DNA of 64,000 nucleotides from Opitutus sp. GAS368 (GTDB taxonomy: Bacteria; Verrucomicrobiota; Verrucomicrobiia; Opitutales; Opitutaceae). The position numbers and the translations under genes were made by a program. This document shows, one piece after another, positions 9,646 to 17,760 of this stretch. The stretch covers positions 1 to 64,000 of the forward strand of contig CAMDOF010000018.1 of the NCBI GenBank assembly GCA_945903465.1, given 5' to 3'. Every line of letters begins with the position of its first letter. The stretch's first letter is position 1. The notes beneath the pieces are model-generated. The model was not told where the DNA came from, searched no databases, and saw nothing but the letters and a program-made list of their open reading frames with translations.

Positions 9646-10030
9646 CATGATAAATGGGAGGAGCGCGCGGTATGACAGAGGAATAATGCCCCCATCCTCC
9701 GGCCTGGTTGGGGCTTGGGCTTAAACCGCCCATCTTTTTGGCAGAAAGATGGGGCAGAAAAATTCTGCAACCTCTGACCGGGATTTTCTGCCCCCCATTT
9801 TTTTGCCAAACTGCCTTGGGTATGCTCGGTGTTTTTGCCCAGTCTCTGCGGTGTCAAAGGCTGGGGAGCCTGAACGGAAGGTTGCACCGCAGAGACGGGA
9901 CACCACGCCGAGGTCGGAGCAAGCATGAATCTATTTTGCACCACGCTTGGCCCGGAGATTATGGGATCACGGCCGCCATCATTGAGAAAAAAACGGCATC
10001 CGTTTTCAGGGAATAGCCCGACGCAGAACA
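9645..10030. repeat. Dispersed ~400-bp repeat, copy 2
   Basis: Nearly identical to 9116-9518, with one short internal deletion near the left end (the duplicated GGACAGAGGAAT is single here) and scattered substitutions. The two copies are direct repeats separated by the REP-like unit. Confidence 0.9.
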
Positions 10031-10384
10031 AAAATGCTGAGAAGAGAAGTCCTCATCTTTTACCGCACATTTTTTTGCCGGATAAGAGGTCAGCGAATGG
10101 CTGGAAAGGTAAGATGGGTGTGAAGGTAACCTGGCTGTGAGTGATATTGGCACAATGAATGACGCCGGTGGCCTTTAGGAAATCGGGGAAAGGGCCGGCA
10201 AAAAGATGGGCGGTAAAAAATGCTGAGAAGAGAGGTCCTCATCTTTTACCGCACATTTTTTTGCCGGATAAGAGGTCAGCGAATGGGTGTGAAGGTAACC
10301 TGGCTGTGAGTGATATTGGCCCAATGAATGACGCCGGGGGTCCTCAGGAAATCGGGGGAAGGGCCGGCAAAAAGATGGGCGGTA
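10030..10384. repeat. Tandem pair of ~170-186-bp repeats with inverted ends
   Basis: Unit 1 is 10030-10215 and unit 2 is 10216-10384; unit 1 has an extra 17-bp insertion. Each unit starts with AAAAATGCTG and carries inverted-repeat-like ends: CATCTTTTACCGCACATTTT near the left, and GCCGGCAAAAAGATGGGCGG with GTAAAAAATG at the right. A third unit begins at 10385 and stops after about 11 bases, next to the stop codon of the minus-strand gene. MITE-like in form. Confidence 0.85.
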
Positions 10385-10409
10385 AAAAATGCTGGAGCGC
10401 GGTAGGTGC

Positions 10410-11822
10410 TCAGTCCTTGCTGGGGTTGAGTGTCGTGGGCGGGGGTGGGATCGGAAGCTCCCTTTTGTGGCGGGCGAGATGAGCCTCTTGGGAGGCCTTG
10501 GCGCGCTGGGCAAACTCTGGGTAGGGCAGGCCCGAGAGTTCCTCGATGATTTGGGTGAGCATCGCTTGGCCGTTGATCGCTCGGCGGGCATCTTTCTGGG
10601 CAAGGAGCCGGACTCTGATTTTCTCAATCAAGGGCTCACCCAAGCGCTGATAGGCGTCGATCATGACGTAGCGAAACCCCGCAGGGTTCTCTGCAGAAAT
10701 CAGCGCGGCGGCTTCCGGCTGATTGATCGCTTCACGCTTTTCACCCTTGTTCCAATTCAGGAGGTCCAAGCCCAGACCGAGGACGCGGGGGCTCTCGCTC
10801 AAGCGCTTGCTCAACATGTGGAGAGAATAAATTTCGTCGGCGCCTTGGAGCTTGCTGGTGATGACGTCCGAGAGGAAGCGTGAGAAAACCTGATCGAACC
10901 ATTCGCGGTCGTCGACGTAGATGCGTTGGGCCTTGATGTGATCTCGGCAGTCTTGGCTGAATCCTCCGCGGAAACGGGTGTCGCGGCGTGCCATCCAGCT
11001 GAACGGATCGTAGATGAAATACAGGTTTGCGACCAAGGTCTGTTGCAAGCGCGTGAGTTCTTTTTCCCCGGTTCGGTCGTCAGAATAGAAGATAGGGTAG
11101 GTGAGACTAACCTCCTTGAAGGCATGGGACGGAACCTGCACGGGCAGGCCTCGCTCGATGAAGTGAAAACCTCTGAGGGTGTCGAGATTGAGTCCCTGGG
11201 TCTTGTCGGTCGCGAACGAACCGTTCCGGCTGCTCGGGTTGTTGAAGAAAAACACCTCCCAGCGATCGGTGATGCGCCGCTCCCACGCGGTCGTTTCAGG
11301 ATTAAAGCGAATATCGCTCGCGTATTTGGATTCCGGTTTGTTGGGCGCGATTTTGTTCAGACGGTCCAGGTCCCAAACGACCAGCGATTTGATTTTGAAA
11401 AAAGGTTCTTTGATCAGCCGAGAAATAATGGCCCGTTCGCGTCGCAACCAAGTCGACTCATCCAGCGTGAACGGGCCGAATCCGAACGCGGCGTTGAATT
11501 GCGCCATTTCCCGATCAAAGTCTTTTCCGAGTTTGATTCGGAACTGCAGGTGTTTGCTTTCATCGATGACCAGTTTCCTGTGATAACCGAGCAGCAGTTT
11601 ATTGAAGGATTGGGCGAAACTGAAGACGACCTCGTTGGTACCCTCATAGTCTTTGCCGGTGAAGCCGTCGATGATGGGAATCTTGCCGTGGTAGGCCGTA
11701 ACATTAAAAGCATCGAGCTTGACGACGTCATCACCCGCGGGCGATTGCGCTGAGAGGGTGACGGCGCCGCTCAGAGCCAGTCCGAGCGCGACGAGGGCAG
11801 ATCGATGCGTCGGTCCGGGCAT
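10410..11822 (-). CDS. Secreted protein of unknown function with a TonB-box-like N-terminus
   Basis: 470 residues. Residues 1-26 form a signal peptide ending LSAQ. Just after it comes DDVVKLDAFNVTA, which resembles the LEAFEVTGSR segment at the plug start of this organism's TonB-dependent receptors, yet no plug or barrel follows. The rest is a soluble, mixed alpha/beta protein with many charged helices, ending in a Lys/Pro-rich tail. I recognise no catalytic motif. The stop codon lies 25 bases from the repeat array. The following minus-strand neighbour upstream is the DUF1080 gene, with about 50 bp between them, so the two may be co-transcribed. A real gene is likely because the frame is long, has a good signal peptide and balanced composition. 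Confidence 0.75.
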   Translation of the reverse strand: MPGPTHRSALVALGLALSGAVTLSAQSPAGDDVVKLDAFNVTAYHGKIPIIDGFTGKDYEGTNEVVFSFAQSFNKLLLGYHRKLVIDESKHLQFRIKLGKDFDREMAQFNAAFGFGPFTLDESTWLRRERAIISRLIKEPFFKIKSLVVWDLDRLNKIAPNKPESKYASDIRFNPETTAWERRITDRWEVFFFNNPSSRNGSFATDKTQGLNLDTLRGFHFIERGLPVQVPSHAFKEVSLTYPIFYSDDRTGEKELTRLQQTLVANLYFIYDPFSWMARRDTRFRGGFSQDCRDHIKAQRIYVDDREWFDQVFSRFLSDVITSKLQGADEIYSLHMLSKRLSESPRVLGLGLDLLNWNKGEKREAINQPEAAALISAENPAGFRYVMIDAYQRLGEPLIEKIRVRLLAQKDARRAINGQAMLTQIIEELSGLPYPEFAQRAKASQEAHLARHKRELPIPPPPTTLNPSKD

Positions 11823-11874
11823 GGTTTGCGAGGAAATGAGGCGCGGCGGCTCCCGGCGATGGCCCCCGGGCGGA

Positions 11875-12483
11875 TCACGGCAGTTCTTTCAGCTGGATGC
11901 GCCGATACTCCATTTGGCCGGTATCTCCTTCGAGTCCGATCGGGCCGGTGGCAGGAACTTTCAGGGCGAGCTCGAGCACCTCGCCGTTGCAGGTGCAATG
12001 CGCCACGCCGTCCTTCACGGTGATCTCAATGACGTTCCAGTCTTGGGCCCGGTATTTTTTCAACGTCTTGTATTTGTCGGGGCCGGCGACGAGGTAGTCG
12101 CGGCATTGGAGCTGCGGCTTGCGGATGAATATGCCGCTGTCGGCTCCGACCGCTGCGCGAAATTCGAGCCGCAGCAGAAAGTCCTTTGGAAATTCCTTGG
12201 TCGTCCACAATTTTTGGGCGAGGCGCGGGGTTTTGGGATGCACGATGAGCACACCGTCCTTTGCGGAGAACCGTCCGTCAGTCGCGGCGGCCTTGCCAGC
12301 AAACGCATCCGCAATTTTTTCGTCGGTCTTCGCCCCGTCGCGATAACACCAGCCGGTGAGATCCTTGCCGTTAAAGAGACTCACGAACCCGGGAGCGGGG
12401 GTGAAGGAGTCGGCGCCGCGAACCGCGGTGATGACGGTGGTTGCGAATGCGAACAAAACAAGTGACGTAGAGAGTCGTTTCAT
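11875..12483 (-). CDS. Secreted DUF1080 protein (3-keto-disaccharide hydrolase domain)
   Basis: 202-residue precursor. Residues 1-24 are a signal peptide (MKRLSTSLVLFAFATTVITA). The remainder is a single concanavalin-like DUF1080 domain: GFVSLFNGKDLTGW at its start, DGVLIVHP, then RAAVGADSGIFIR and DWNVIEITVKDG. The family is common in Verrucomicrobia and Planctomycetes; some members hydrolyse 3-keto-glycosides. The frame continues upstream to 12537, but the ATG at 12483 gives a clean signal peptide. It lies directly upstream of the unknown secreted protein on the same strand. Confidence 0.88.
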   Translation of the reverse strand: MKRLSTSLVLFAFATTVITAVRGADSFTPAPGFVSLFNGKDLTGWCYRDGAKTDEKIADAFAGKAAATDGRFSAKDGVLIVHPKTPRLAQKLWTTKEFPKDFLLRLEFRAAVGADSGIFIRKPQLQCRDYLVAGPDKYKTLKKYRAQDWNVIEITVKDGVAHCTCNGEVLELALKVPATGPIGLEGDTGQMEYRRIQLKELP

Positions 12484-13080
12484 GGTTGGGAATAAATGCG
12501 GGGAGGAAATGGCTACCGGTTCTTTGCATGACGACACCTGCCACGCTGATCAATGGGATTAAGTGGATGGTTTTAATCACGGAAAGGGAGAGCCTGAAGC
12601 GATCGGGTGCACAAGGAGTTTTGCGGCGGAGAAACTGGATTTACCCGGGCGCATTGGGGCAGGGGAGGCGCCGGGCGGGGCGGCGGTTAGGCTCGGGCAA
12701 ATGGGCTCGATTCCCCGAGAGCGGCGGGGGCGGTCGGCCACGCCAAGCCCGTCTGATCGACGACCGCCCGCGCGCCTGCTTCGGCGGTCCGGCACCGGAG
12801 CGCTTCGTCATGAATTTTTGGATACGCGCGATTCGCGGAGCCTCGGCGCGGGTCGACGGCCCTTGGCAGCGGCCCGATCTGACGCTCCCGCCCAAACGGC
12901 CGGTCTGGTCGCAGGCCAGCGAGGTGGCGGTTGGCCGATCGCGCCGCCTGGGCGATTTTTTTATTAGCCCGTTGCTGGACCGGAAAGTCGATTTCGTGGT
13001 TTGGCCGCACCAAGCCCGCACCGTGCGCTTCCGCGGTTATCCCTCGTGCCAGGAAGACTGGGCCAGGCCGCCCCTTCTGC

Positions 13081-13260
13081 GCACCGCCGATGGAAGATGC
13101 GGAGCGGCGATGGAAGATGCGCACCGCCGATGGAAGATGCGGAGCGCCGATGGAAGATGCGGAGCGCCGACGAAAGATGCGGAGCGCCGACGAAAGATGC
13201 GCACCGCCGATGAAAGATGCGCACCGCCGATGAAAGATGCGGAGCGCCGATGGAAGATGC
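13081..13260. repeat. Tandem array, nine exact 20-bp units
   Basis: Nine consecutive 20-bp units of the form GsAsCGsCGAyGrAAGATGC. Two alternating starts occur (GCACC and GGAGC), and the middle varies between GATGGAAG, GACGAAAG and GATGAAAG. The strict 20-bp period is not a multiple of three, so it is not a coding repeat. There are no spacers, so it is not a CRISPR. Confidence 0.95.
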
Positions 13261-13690
13261 GGAAATCCTCCTCATGCCCGTCAGCGCGTGAGCCCGTTTG
13301 AGCGCGCCGCCAACGGAGAGCTCCACCGCTGAAATCGGGCAGGTGGCGTCAGGTGGCGCGGTCTTTTGCATTCGCCGCCTGCCAGCCGCGCGCATTTTGC
13401 TCGAGCCAGAGCGGACTTGCCGCGGGGCCGGATTCACGGGGGGGCGGCAGCATCGGGTCCGGGTCGGTTGGTCCGGGGCGGCCGTTGGCACCACGATGCC
13501 AGCAGCGCCCGTTCGGCGTTTCGGTACTCCCGGAATCCGGACGCGGAGCGCAACCGCCTCGGCCTCTGGTCGGCCCGCGGTTCAGTCCCTTGAACCAGCG
13601 TCAGAGGCTGAGGCGAGCGGGGCGATGGTCGGAAAGGCGGTCGGGGAAAGGACGGCACGCGGGTGGGTGGGGCGTTGAAAATGGGGCCGG

Positions 13691-13718
13691 CCAATTGTGC
13701 GTGGCCACGCACAATTGG
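13691..13718. other. 28-bp perfect palindrome
   Basis: The left half CCAATTGTGCGTGG is followed immediately by its exact reverse complement, with no loop. It lies in DNA without genes, more than 500 bp from the nearest coding region. It could be a protein-binding site for a dimer, or a cruciform-forming relic of a mobile element. Confidence 0.75.
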
Positions 13719-14054
13719 GTTTTGCGCCGCGCGAGGGCTCGAAGCTGGCGGCCGCTTTTCGTGTCGTGAGGGTGGCCGTGATCGCCTCAGCTCCGGCCTT
13801 GGGGCGGCGGTGCTGGCGGCTCCGGCGGAGGCGTCGTCGGCCAGGGCAAACGACGCGCGTGATGATGGGAAAAAATAAAAATTTATCACCCTCGATCCGC
13901 GAGGCTTGGTCGTGCGGTGGGCGGGCTTGGCAACGCATGCTGGCTTTGGCCTGCTGCTCAGCTGGGTTGGCGATCACGCCACGATGGGGCGGCGCTACCG
14001 CGCTCTCGGGCAGGCCCGAAAAGACCAGGGCAAATTGAGGTCGGAAGATTTTTC

Positions 14055-14175
14055 AATCGAGCCAAGGCCGGCAGGAGGACTGGGGTGTTATTCCCTGGAC
14101 CCGCTGCCTTGGTCGGGACGCGCGCTGCGCTCATTTATTATGAGATCATCTTTCGGGAATATCGTGATGCGTGAG
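14055..14175. repeat. Diverged inverted copy of the dispersed repeat
   Basis: Read in reverse complement, this stretch matches the left end of the 400-bp repeat together with its flank (about 9085-9205). Shared features are AGGCCGG near one end, TTGGGGCATTATTCC-like bases, AATAAATG followed by GCGCGCG, and ATCACGATATTC. Identity is visibly lower than between the two direct copies. It lies just downstream of the GntR-type regulator gene. Confidence 0.5.
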
Positions 14176-14274
14176 CATGGCGGTTGGGTCCGCGATCGCC
14201 GGCGAGAAGCGCGAATTGAGACCAAGACTCCTCCGCTAAAAGAGAGGCAGCGTCGCGATGTTTGGCCGTGCGTT

Positions 14275-15369
14275 TCAAGGCGAGAGCGGTTTGACGGTAC
14301 GGCCGGCCATGTACCTCGGAAAAATGAAGTTGGGCGCGGGCGGTAACTTTCCGTTGCTGACCAAGTGTAAAATGAGGCGAGTGAGCCGTTGGGCGAAGAT
14401 TTTTTCGGTGAAGTGATAGTGTGAGATTGCGTCCCCGAAGATGCGGTCATGATCGCGAGCAATGAGTGAAAGCGAGTGCGGTACGCGGAGGCCGCGAGCC
14501 AAGAGATGGGTGATAACGGAAAGGGTATGGGCGGGTTTGGCGACGAGCAGAGCGGTTGGTGGTTGTGAGGAATTGAGCAGGGTCTCGAGCTTGGCGAGGA
14601 GATGATCGGACCGGCCGTTGTGGCGGATGATCAGGTGGGCTGAATCGCTCGTCTTGCTTTTAGGGGGCTGGCCCTCGAGAAATCCCGCTTCGCTGGCGAG
14701 ATCGCCGGCCATCTCGGAATGGGGTACGAGAAAGGCGATGCGCCGATGACCCCGGCTGCGGAGAATTCCCGCGGCGTGCCGGCAAACTGAGCGATAGTCG
14801 ACATCGAGGGAAGGCAAAGCGATCTCAGGGTGGCAAGAGCCGACGACGAGGCTGGAAATCGCCTGTTGGGAAAACCAAGCCTGCAGTTCTCGACTCACGG
14901 AGATCAGGACGCAGCAAAGCACCCGGGTCTGTCGGAGGAATCGCTGAATTTTTTTTCGTTGGGTCGAGCCACCGGGAGGCGGGCGGATGACCTCGGTGGC
15001 GAAGCCATGCAGCGCGAGATCGCCCCGCATTTCACTGAGCCCTTGCCAGGTGGTCGCCGTGATTTCCGAGATGTTTTGAGGCGAAATGATGAGTATAAGG
15101 CGGCTGGAGGAGGCCTCTTTCCGGCGACGGGACGCGAGGATCCGGTGGTTCCGACCGTGGCGAATTTCAAGAAGGCCCTCTTTGGCCAGCAGCTGCGTTG
15201 CCGTGCGAATGGTGGGTCGGCTGACTTGGAGCAGTTCGCACAAGCGTCGTTCGCTTGGAAGAACCTCGCGCCACTTGTTTTGATCGATGGCTTTGCGGAT
15301 CGCGGCGGCCGCCTGGACAGAAAGCGAAGATCGCCGTGGCAGGTCGAACGTGCCAGAAGGACTGTTCAT
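14275..15369 (-). CDS. GntR-type transcriptional regulator with LacI-like ligand-binding domain
   Basis: 364 residues. Residues about 14-85 are a winged helix-turn-helix of the GntR class (LPSERRLCELLQVSRPTIR, then LLAKEGLLEIRHGR). Residues about 90-355 resemble a periplasmic-binding-protein fold as in LacI/AraR regulators, for example SLDVDYRSVCRHAAGILRSR and RRIAFLVPHSEM. Such regulators sense a sugar or sugar derivative and control adjacent catabolic genes. The gene is divergent from the small paralogue pair and the utilisation locus that follows, and the 144-bp space between them should hold shared promoters and operators. The effector is unknown. Confidence 0.88.
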   Translation of the reverse strand: MNSPSGTFDLPRRSSLSVQAAAAIRKAIDQNKWREVLPSERRLCELLQVSRPTIRTATQLLAKEGLLEIRHGRNHRILASRRRKEASSSRLILIISPQNISEITATTWQGLSEMRGDLALHGFATEVIRPPPGGSTQRKKIQRFLRQTRVLCCVLISVSRELQAWFSQQAISSLVVGSCHPEIALPSLDVDYRSVCRHAAGILRSRGHRRIAFLVPHSEMAGDLASEAGFLEGQPPKSKTSDSAHLIIRHNGRSDHLLAKLETLLNSSQPPTALLVAKPAHTLSVITHLLARGLRVPHSLSLIARDHDRIFGDAISHYHFTEKIFAQRLTRLILHLVSNGKLPPAPNFIFPRYMAGRTVKPLSP

Positions 15370-15513
15370 AGTTAGTTACCAGTGGAGTGAACTTGTTTTT
15401 ACGTCGAAGCGAAGTTTGATTTGAGACTATGAGATTAAATGAGGCGGGTCGCGCTCACCCGGCGGCAAATCTGAGCTCGGCATCGCGATTAACCGTGCCT
15501 TCCTAAGCGACGT

Positions 15514-16026
15514 ATGAGTTCAAACGACCCCTCTGCATTGCCCTATCGGGATACCAAGCCGCAAGGCTCGGCGGATTTCTATTTTGCGACGAATGCGACC
15601 TTCCGTTTTCTCATCGCGCGGTTCGGGTTGGCTGGGTGGCGGCGTTATCTGGAGGAGTTAGGCCGGGGATATTTTGCGCCGGTTAACCAGCAGTGGCGCC
15701 GCGGTGGGCTGGGGGCCGTCGCGCGTTATTGGCGGGATTTTTTTGCAGCGGAGCCGGGCGGGGTTGTGACGGTGGAGGAGTTGCCCGATCGGGTCGAAGT
15801 CGTGGTGCACGCGTGCCCGGCCATCAAGCACCTCCGGGCGGGTGGACGCGAGATAGTGAGGGAGTATTGTCAGCATTGTTTTTTTCTCGGGGTGGCTCGG
15901 GCGGAGGCCGCTGGATTGACGATGCGACTCGCGGGTGGGAATGGCAGCTGCCGCCACACTTATGTGCGGCCGAGCGCGGAGTTGCCCGTGCAGGATATGC
16001 AGAGTATCGCGGAGGCTCGTTTATGA
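15514..16026 (+). CDS. Small Cys/His-rich protein, paralogue A (ATC-hydrolase-like)
   Basis: 170 residues with no signal peptide. The C-terminal half shows CPAIKHL, YCQHCFFLG, then EAAG and SCRHTY. This cysteine/histidine pattern recalls the L-2-amino-thiazoline-4-carboxylic acid hydrolase-like family, but only weakly. The next gene is a paralogue, sharing ARYW/AKYW, CP, Y-x2-YC-x-HC and EAG at matching spacing. Its stop codon overlaps the next start (ATGA at 16023-16026), indicating translational coupling and perhaps a two-subunit enzyme. It is the first gene of the locus divergent from the regulator. Enzymatic activity is an inference. Confidence 0.7.
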   Translation: MSSNDPSALPYRDTKPQGSADFYFATNATFRFLIARFGLAGWRRYLEELGRGYFAPVNQQWRRGGLGAVARYWRDFFAAEPGGVVTVEELPDRVEVVVHACPAIKHLRAGGREIVREYCQHCFFLGVARAEAAGLTMRLAGGNGSCRHTYVRPSAELPVQDMQSIAEARL

Positions 16027-16616
16027 TCGGTTGTTACGATTTCTGCGGGCATTACGAGTGGACGTTTGACTGGTTGGAACGTGAAGGTGGGCCCGGCCTA
16101 GTGCGGGCCTATTGGGATGAGGCGATTAATCACGACAGCCAGCGGCACGCGCGTGAGCTGATTTTGCGCGAAGGTTTTGCGGGTATGGCGAAATATTGGG
16201 GCCACACGTTGGTGGAGGAATCGCCCGAGCTGGGTTTCGCCATCACGGCAAAACCGGAGGTGTTTCGCGTCGATATGCACGACTGCCCCTCGAAGGGTTT
16301 TTTACTGCGGAACGGCCTCGAAAGCTATCACGACTATTGTGATCATTGTATCGGCTGGATTGGGCCCATGATGAAAGAGGCGGGCTTTGTGATCGACCAT
16401 GAGCACGACCACTTAGGTCGATGTTGGTGGGAGATGCGCCCAGTGGGAGCGGCGGCGGGGCACTCGGCCGTCGGGGCGGTGGCGGGTGACCAAGACGTCC
16501 GCACGCGCGCGGACTGGAACCCGCCCGGCGGGCGGTGCGATCGCTACGAAAAAGCGACGGATCCCGCGGAGAAGTTGCCACCACCCTCGCCGCCATCATC
16601 GCCCCCGATGGCGTGA
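16023..16616 (+). CDS. Small Cys/His-rich protein, paralogue B (ATC-hydrolase-like)
   Basis: 197 residues, starting at the ATG that overlaps the stop of paralogue A. Motifs are GMAKYWGHTLVEES, DCPSKGFLL, YHDYCDHCIGW, KEAGFVIDHEHDH and RCWWEM, lining up with those in paralogue A. The last 50 or so residues are low-complexity Pro/Ala-rich and may be poorly ordered. The longer open frame that begins at 15693 overlaps paralogue A and is not used. Several Cys and His residues could form a metal or catalytic site. Function unknown; the position suggests a step in catabolism of the substrate handled by the surrounding genes. Confidence 0.68.
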   Translation: MIGCYDFCGHYEWTFDWLEREGGPGLVRAYWDEAINHDSQRHARELILREGFAGMAKYWGHTLVEESPELGFAITAKPEVFRVDMHDCPSKGFLLRNGLESYHDYCDHCIGWIGPMMKEAGFVIDHEHDHLGRCWWEMRPVGAAAGHSAVGAVAGDQDVRTRADWNPPGGRCDRYEKATDPAEKLPPPSPPSSPPMA

Positions 16617-16860
16617 GGTCGGCTTTGGGCGGGCGGGAGCCCCGGCCGTTTCAGGGTGCTCGGCATCGGTCTCGTTGGCCGGCCTGGTCGGCCGATGATC
16701 GTCGGTGGCTCTGGGGTGGCCTACCCGCAGGAAGTCGCGCGGTAGGCTTGGCCCGAGATCCCGCGCCGTTGGCCGGTAGCGGGCACGGGCACCCGTGTGC
16801 GCGAGCGCGCGCGGTGCCGATCGGTGCGGGCGGGTGGCGCCGTCGCCCCGCAGGAGCGGA

Positions 16861-17640
16861 TTAGCGCTCGCCGAGGCCGTCGCTCAGGGTTTTGGCGAAG
16901 GCGGGCAGCATCTTCATGATCGCACCGAAATCGCTGCCGTGGGCGATGAGTTGGGCTCCCTGTTGAGCCAGCTCGGCGATATCCTCACTGGTGCCGGAAG
17001 GTCGGCCCCAGGCGACCCCGTGTCGCTTGGCGGCAGCCGCCACCGTCGCTTGCGCCGCGATCATCTTGGGGTTTTTCCAATCTAACGGGCAGCCGAGTCG
17101 CAGCGAGAGATCTCCGGGGCCGATGAAGAGACCGTCGAGGCCGGGCGTGCTGGCGATGGCGTCGATATTAGCGAGCGCCTCGGGCGTCTCGATTTGCACC
17201 ATGAGAAAGGTCTCGGCGTTGGCGGCGGCGGGATAGGTGAGGGTGCCGTCGAGATAGAACTGATTATCGAGGCCGGCGCCGTCGAGGCCGCGTTGTCCGA
17301 GCGGTGGAAATTTGACCGCTTGGGCGAGGGCGGCCGCTTGGGCGCCGGTGTTGACAAGGGGGCACATCAGGGCGGTCGCGCCGTCCTCGAGCAAATGGTA
17401 CAAATCCGTGGCCTCACGGCTGCCGGTGCGGACGATGCAGTCGATGTTGGCGAGGTGGTGCATCGCGATCATGCGCTGCAGCTCGTGGCGCTCCCAAGTG
17501 CTATGTTCACTATCGAGCCAAATGGCGTCGAAGCCGGCTCGCGCGGCGTGGGCCGGCATGAGGGTGCTCGGATAGTACATGCAGGCGATACGAGCGGTCT
17601 TGCCTTGGCGGATACGCGAGCGGATGAGGGAAGGGCGCAT
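16861..17640 (-). CDS. HpcH/HpaI family aldolase
   Basis: About 259 residues, a single TIM-barrel aldolase domain. Recognisable parts are FDAIWLDSEHSTWE near the front, ALMCPLVNTGAQAAALAQAV, KFPPLGQRG, MVQIETPEALANID with the metal-ligand Glu, and GLFIGPGDLSLRLG with the metal-ligand Asp. Members cleave 2-keto-3-deoxy acids such as 2-keto-3-deoxy sugar acids to pyruvate plus an aldehyde, using a divalent metal. ATG 17640 gives the usual start MRPSLIRSRIRQGK; the upstream extension to 17697 is rejected. It is transcribed against the small paralogues and away from the sialidase-esterase gene. It may take the place of NanA in this locus, which is inference. Confidence 0.9.
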   Translation of the reverse strand: MRPSLIRSRIRQGKTARIACMYYPSTLMPAHAARAGFDAIWLDSEHSTWERHELQRMIAMHHLANIDCIVRTGSREATDLYHLLEDGATALMCPLVNTGAQAAALAQAVKFPPLGQRGLDGAGLDNQFYLDGTLTYPAAANAETFLMVQIETPEALANIDAIASTPGLDGLFIGPGDLSLRLGCPLDWKNPKMIAAQATVAAAAKRHGVAWGRPSGTSEDIAELAQQGAQLIAHGSDFGAIMKMLPAFAKTLSDGLGER

Positions 17641-17760
17641 GAGAAATTTAATTAAGATTGAGAGGGGTGAGTGAGCCGGCCGACGGGGCGAACTCAATGG
17701 GGAATTAGTGGCAGATGGAATGACCAGTTGGGTGAGATTGCCTCGGGGCTGAAAGGGCGG

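Larger units (their letters stand above)
8776..10409. other. Repeat-rich region without genes
   Basis: 1.6 kb holding two copies of a roughly 400-bp repeat, two copies of a roughly 180-bp repeat, and part of the REP-like family. The open frames in it simply translate the repeats. On the minus strand at about 8843-9055 there is a stretch resembling the start of an exported protein (hydrophobic LTLHILAAA, then Ala/Pro-rich), without a good start or a continuation. It could be the remnant of a lost gene. Confidence 0.7.
12484..14274. other. GC-rich gene-poor region with tandem repeats and palindrome
   Basis: 1.8 kb in which open frames on both strands are Arg/Pro/Ala-rich and overlap one another, as expected of high-GC noncoding DNA. 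The only clear structures are the 20-bp tandem array (13081-13260), a 28-bp palindrome (13691-13718) and a diverged inverted copy of the dispersed repeat near 14055-14175. Confidence 0.6.

Noticed and set aside
9125-10016. Open frames on both strands in the 400-bp repeats
   Set aside because: They duplicate with the repeat and lack protein-like composition or a family match.
12486-13301. Plus-strand open frame of 271 codons
   Set aside because: Arg/Pro-rich, runs through the 20-bp tandem array, and competing frames on the opposite strand are equally long.
13906-14346. Open frame overlapping the end of the regulator gene
   Set aside because: Antisense to a confident gene and contains the diverged repeat.
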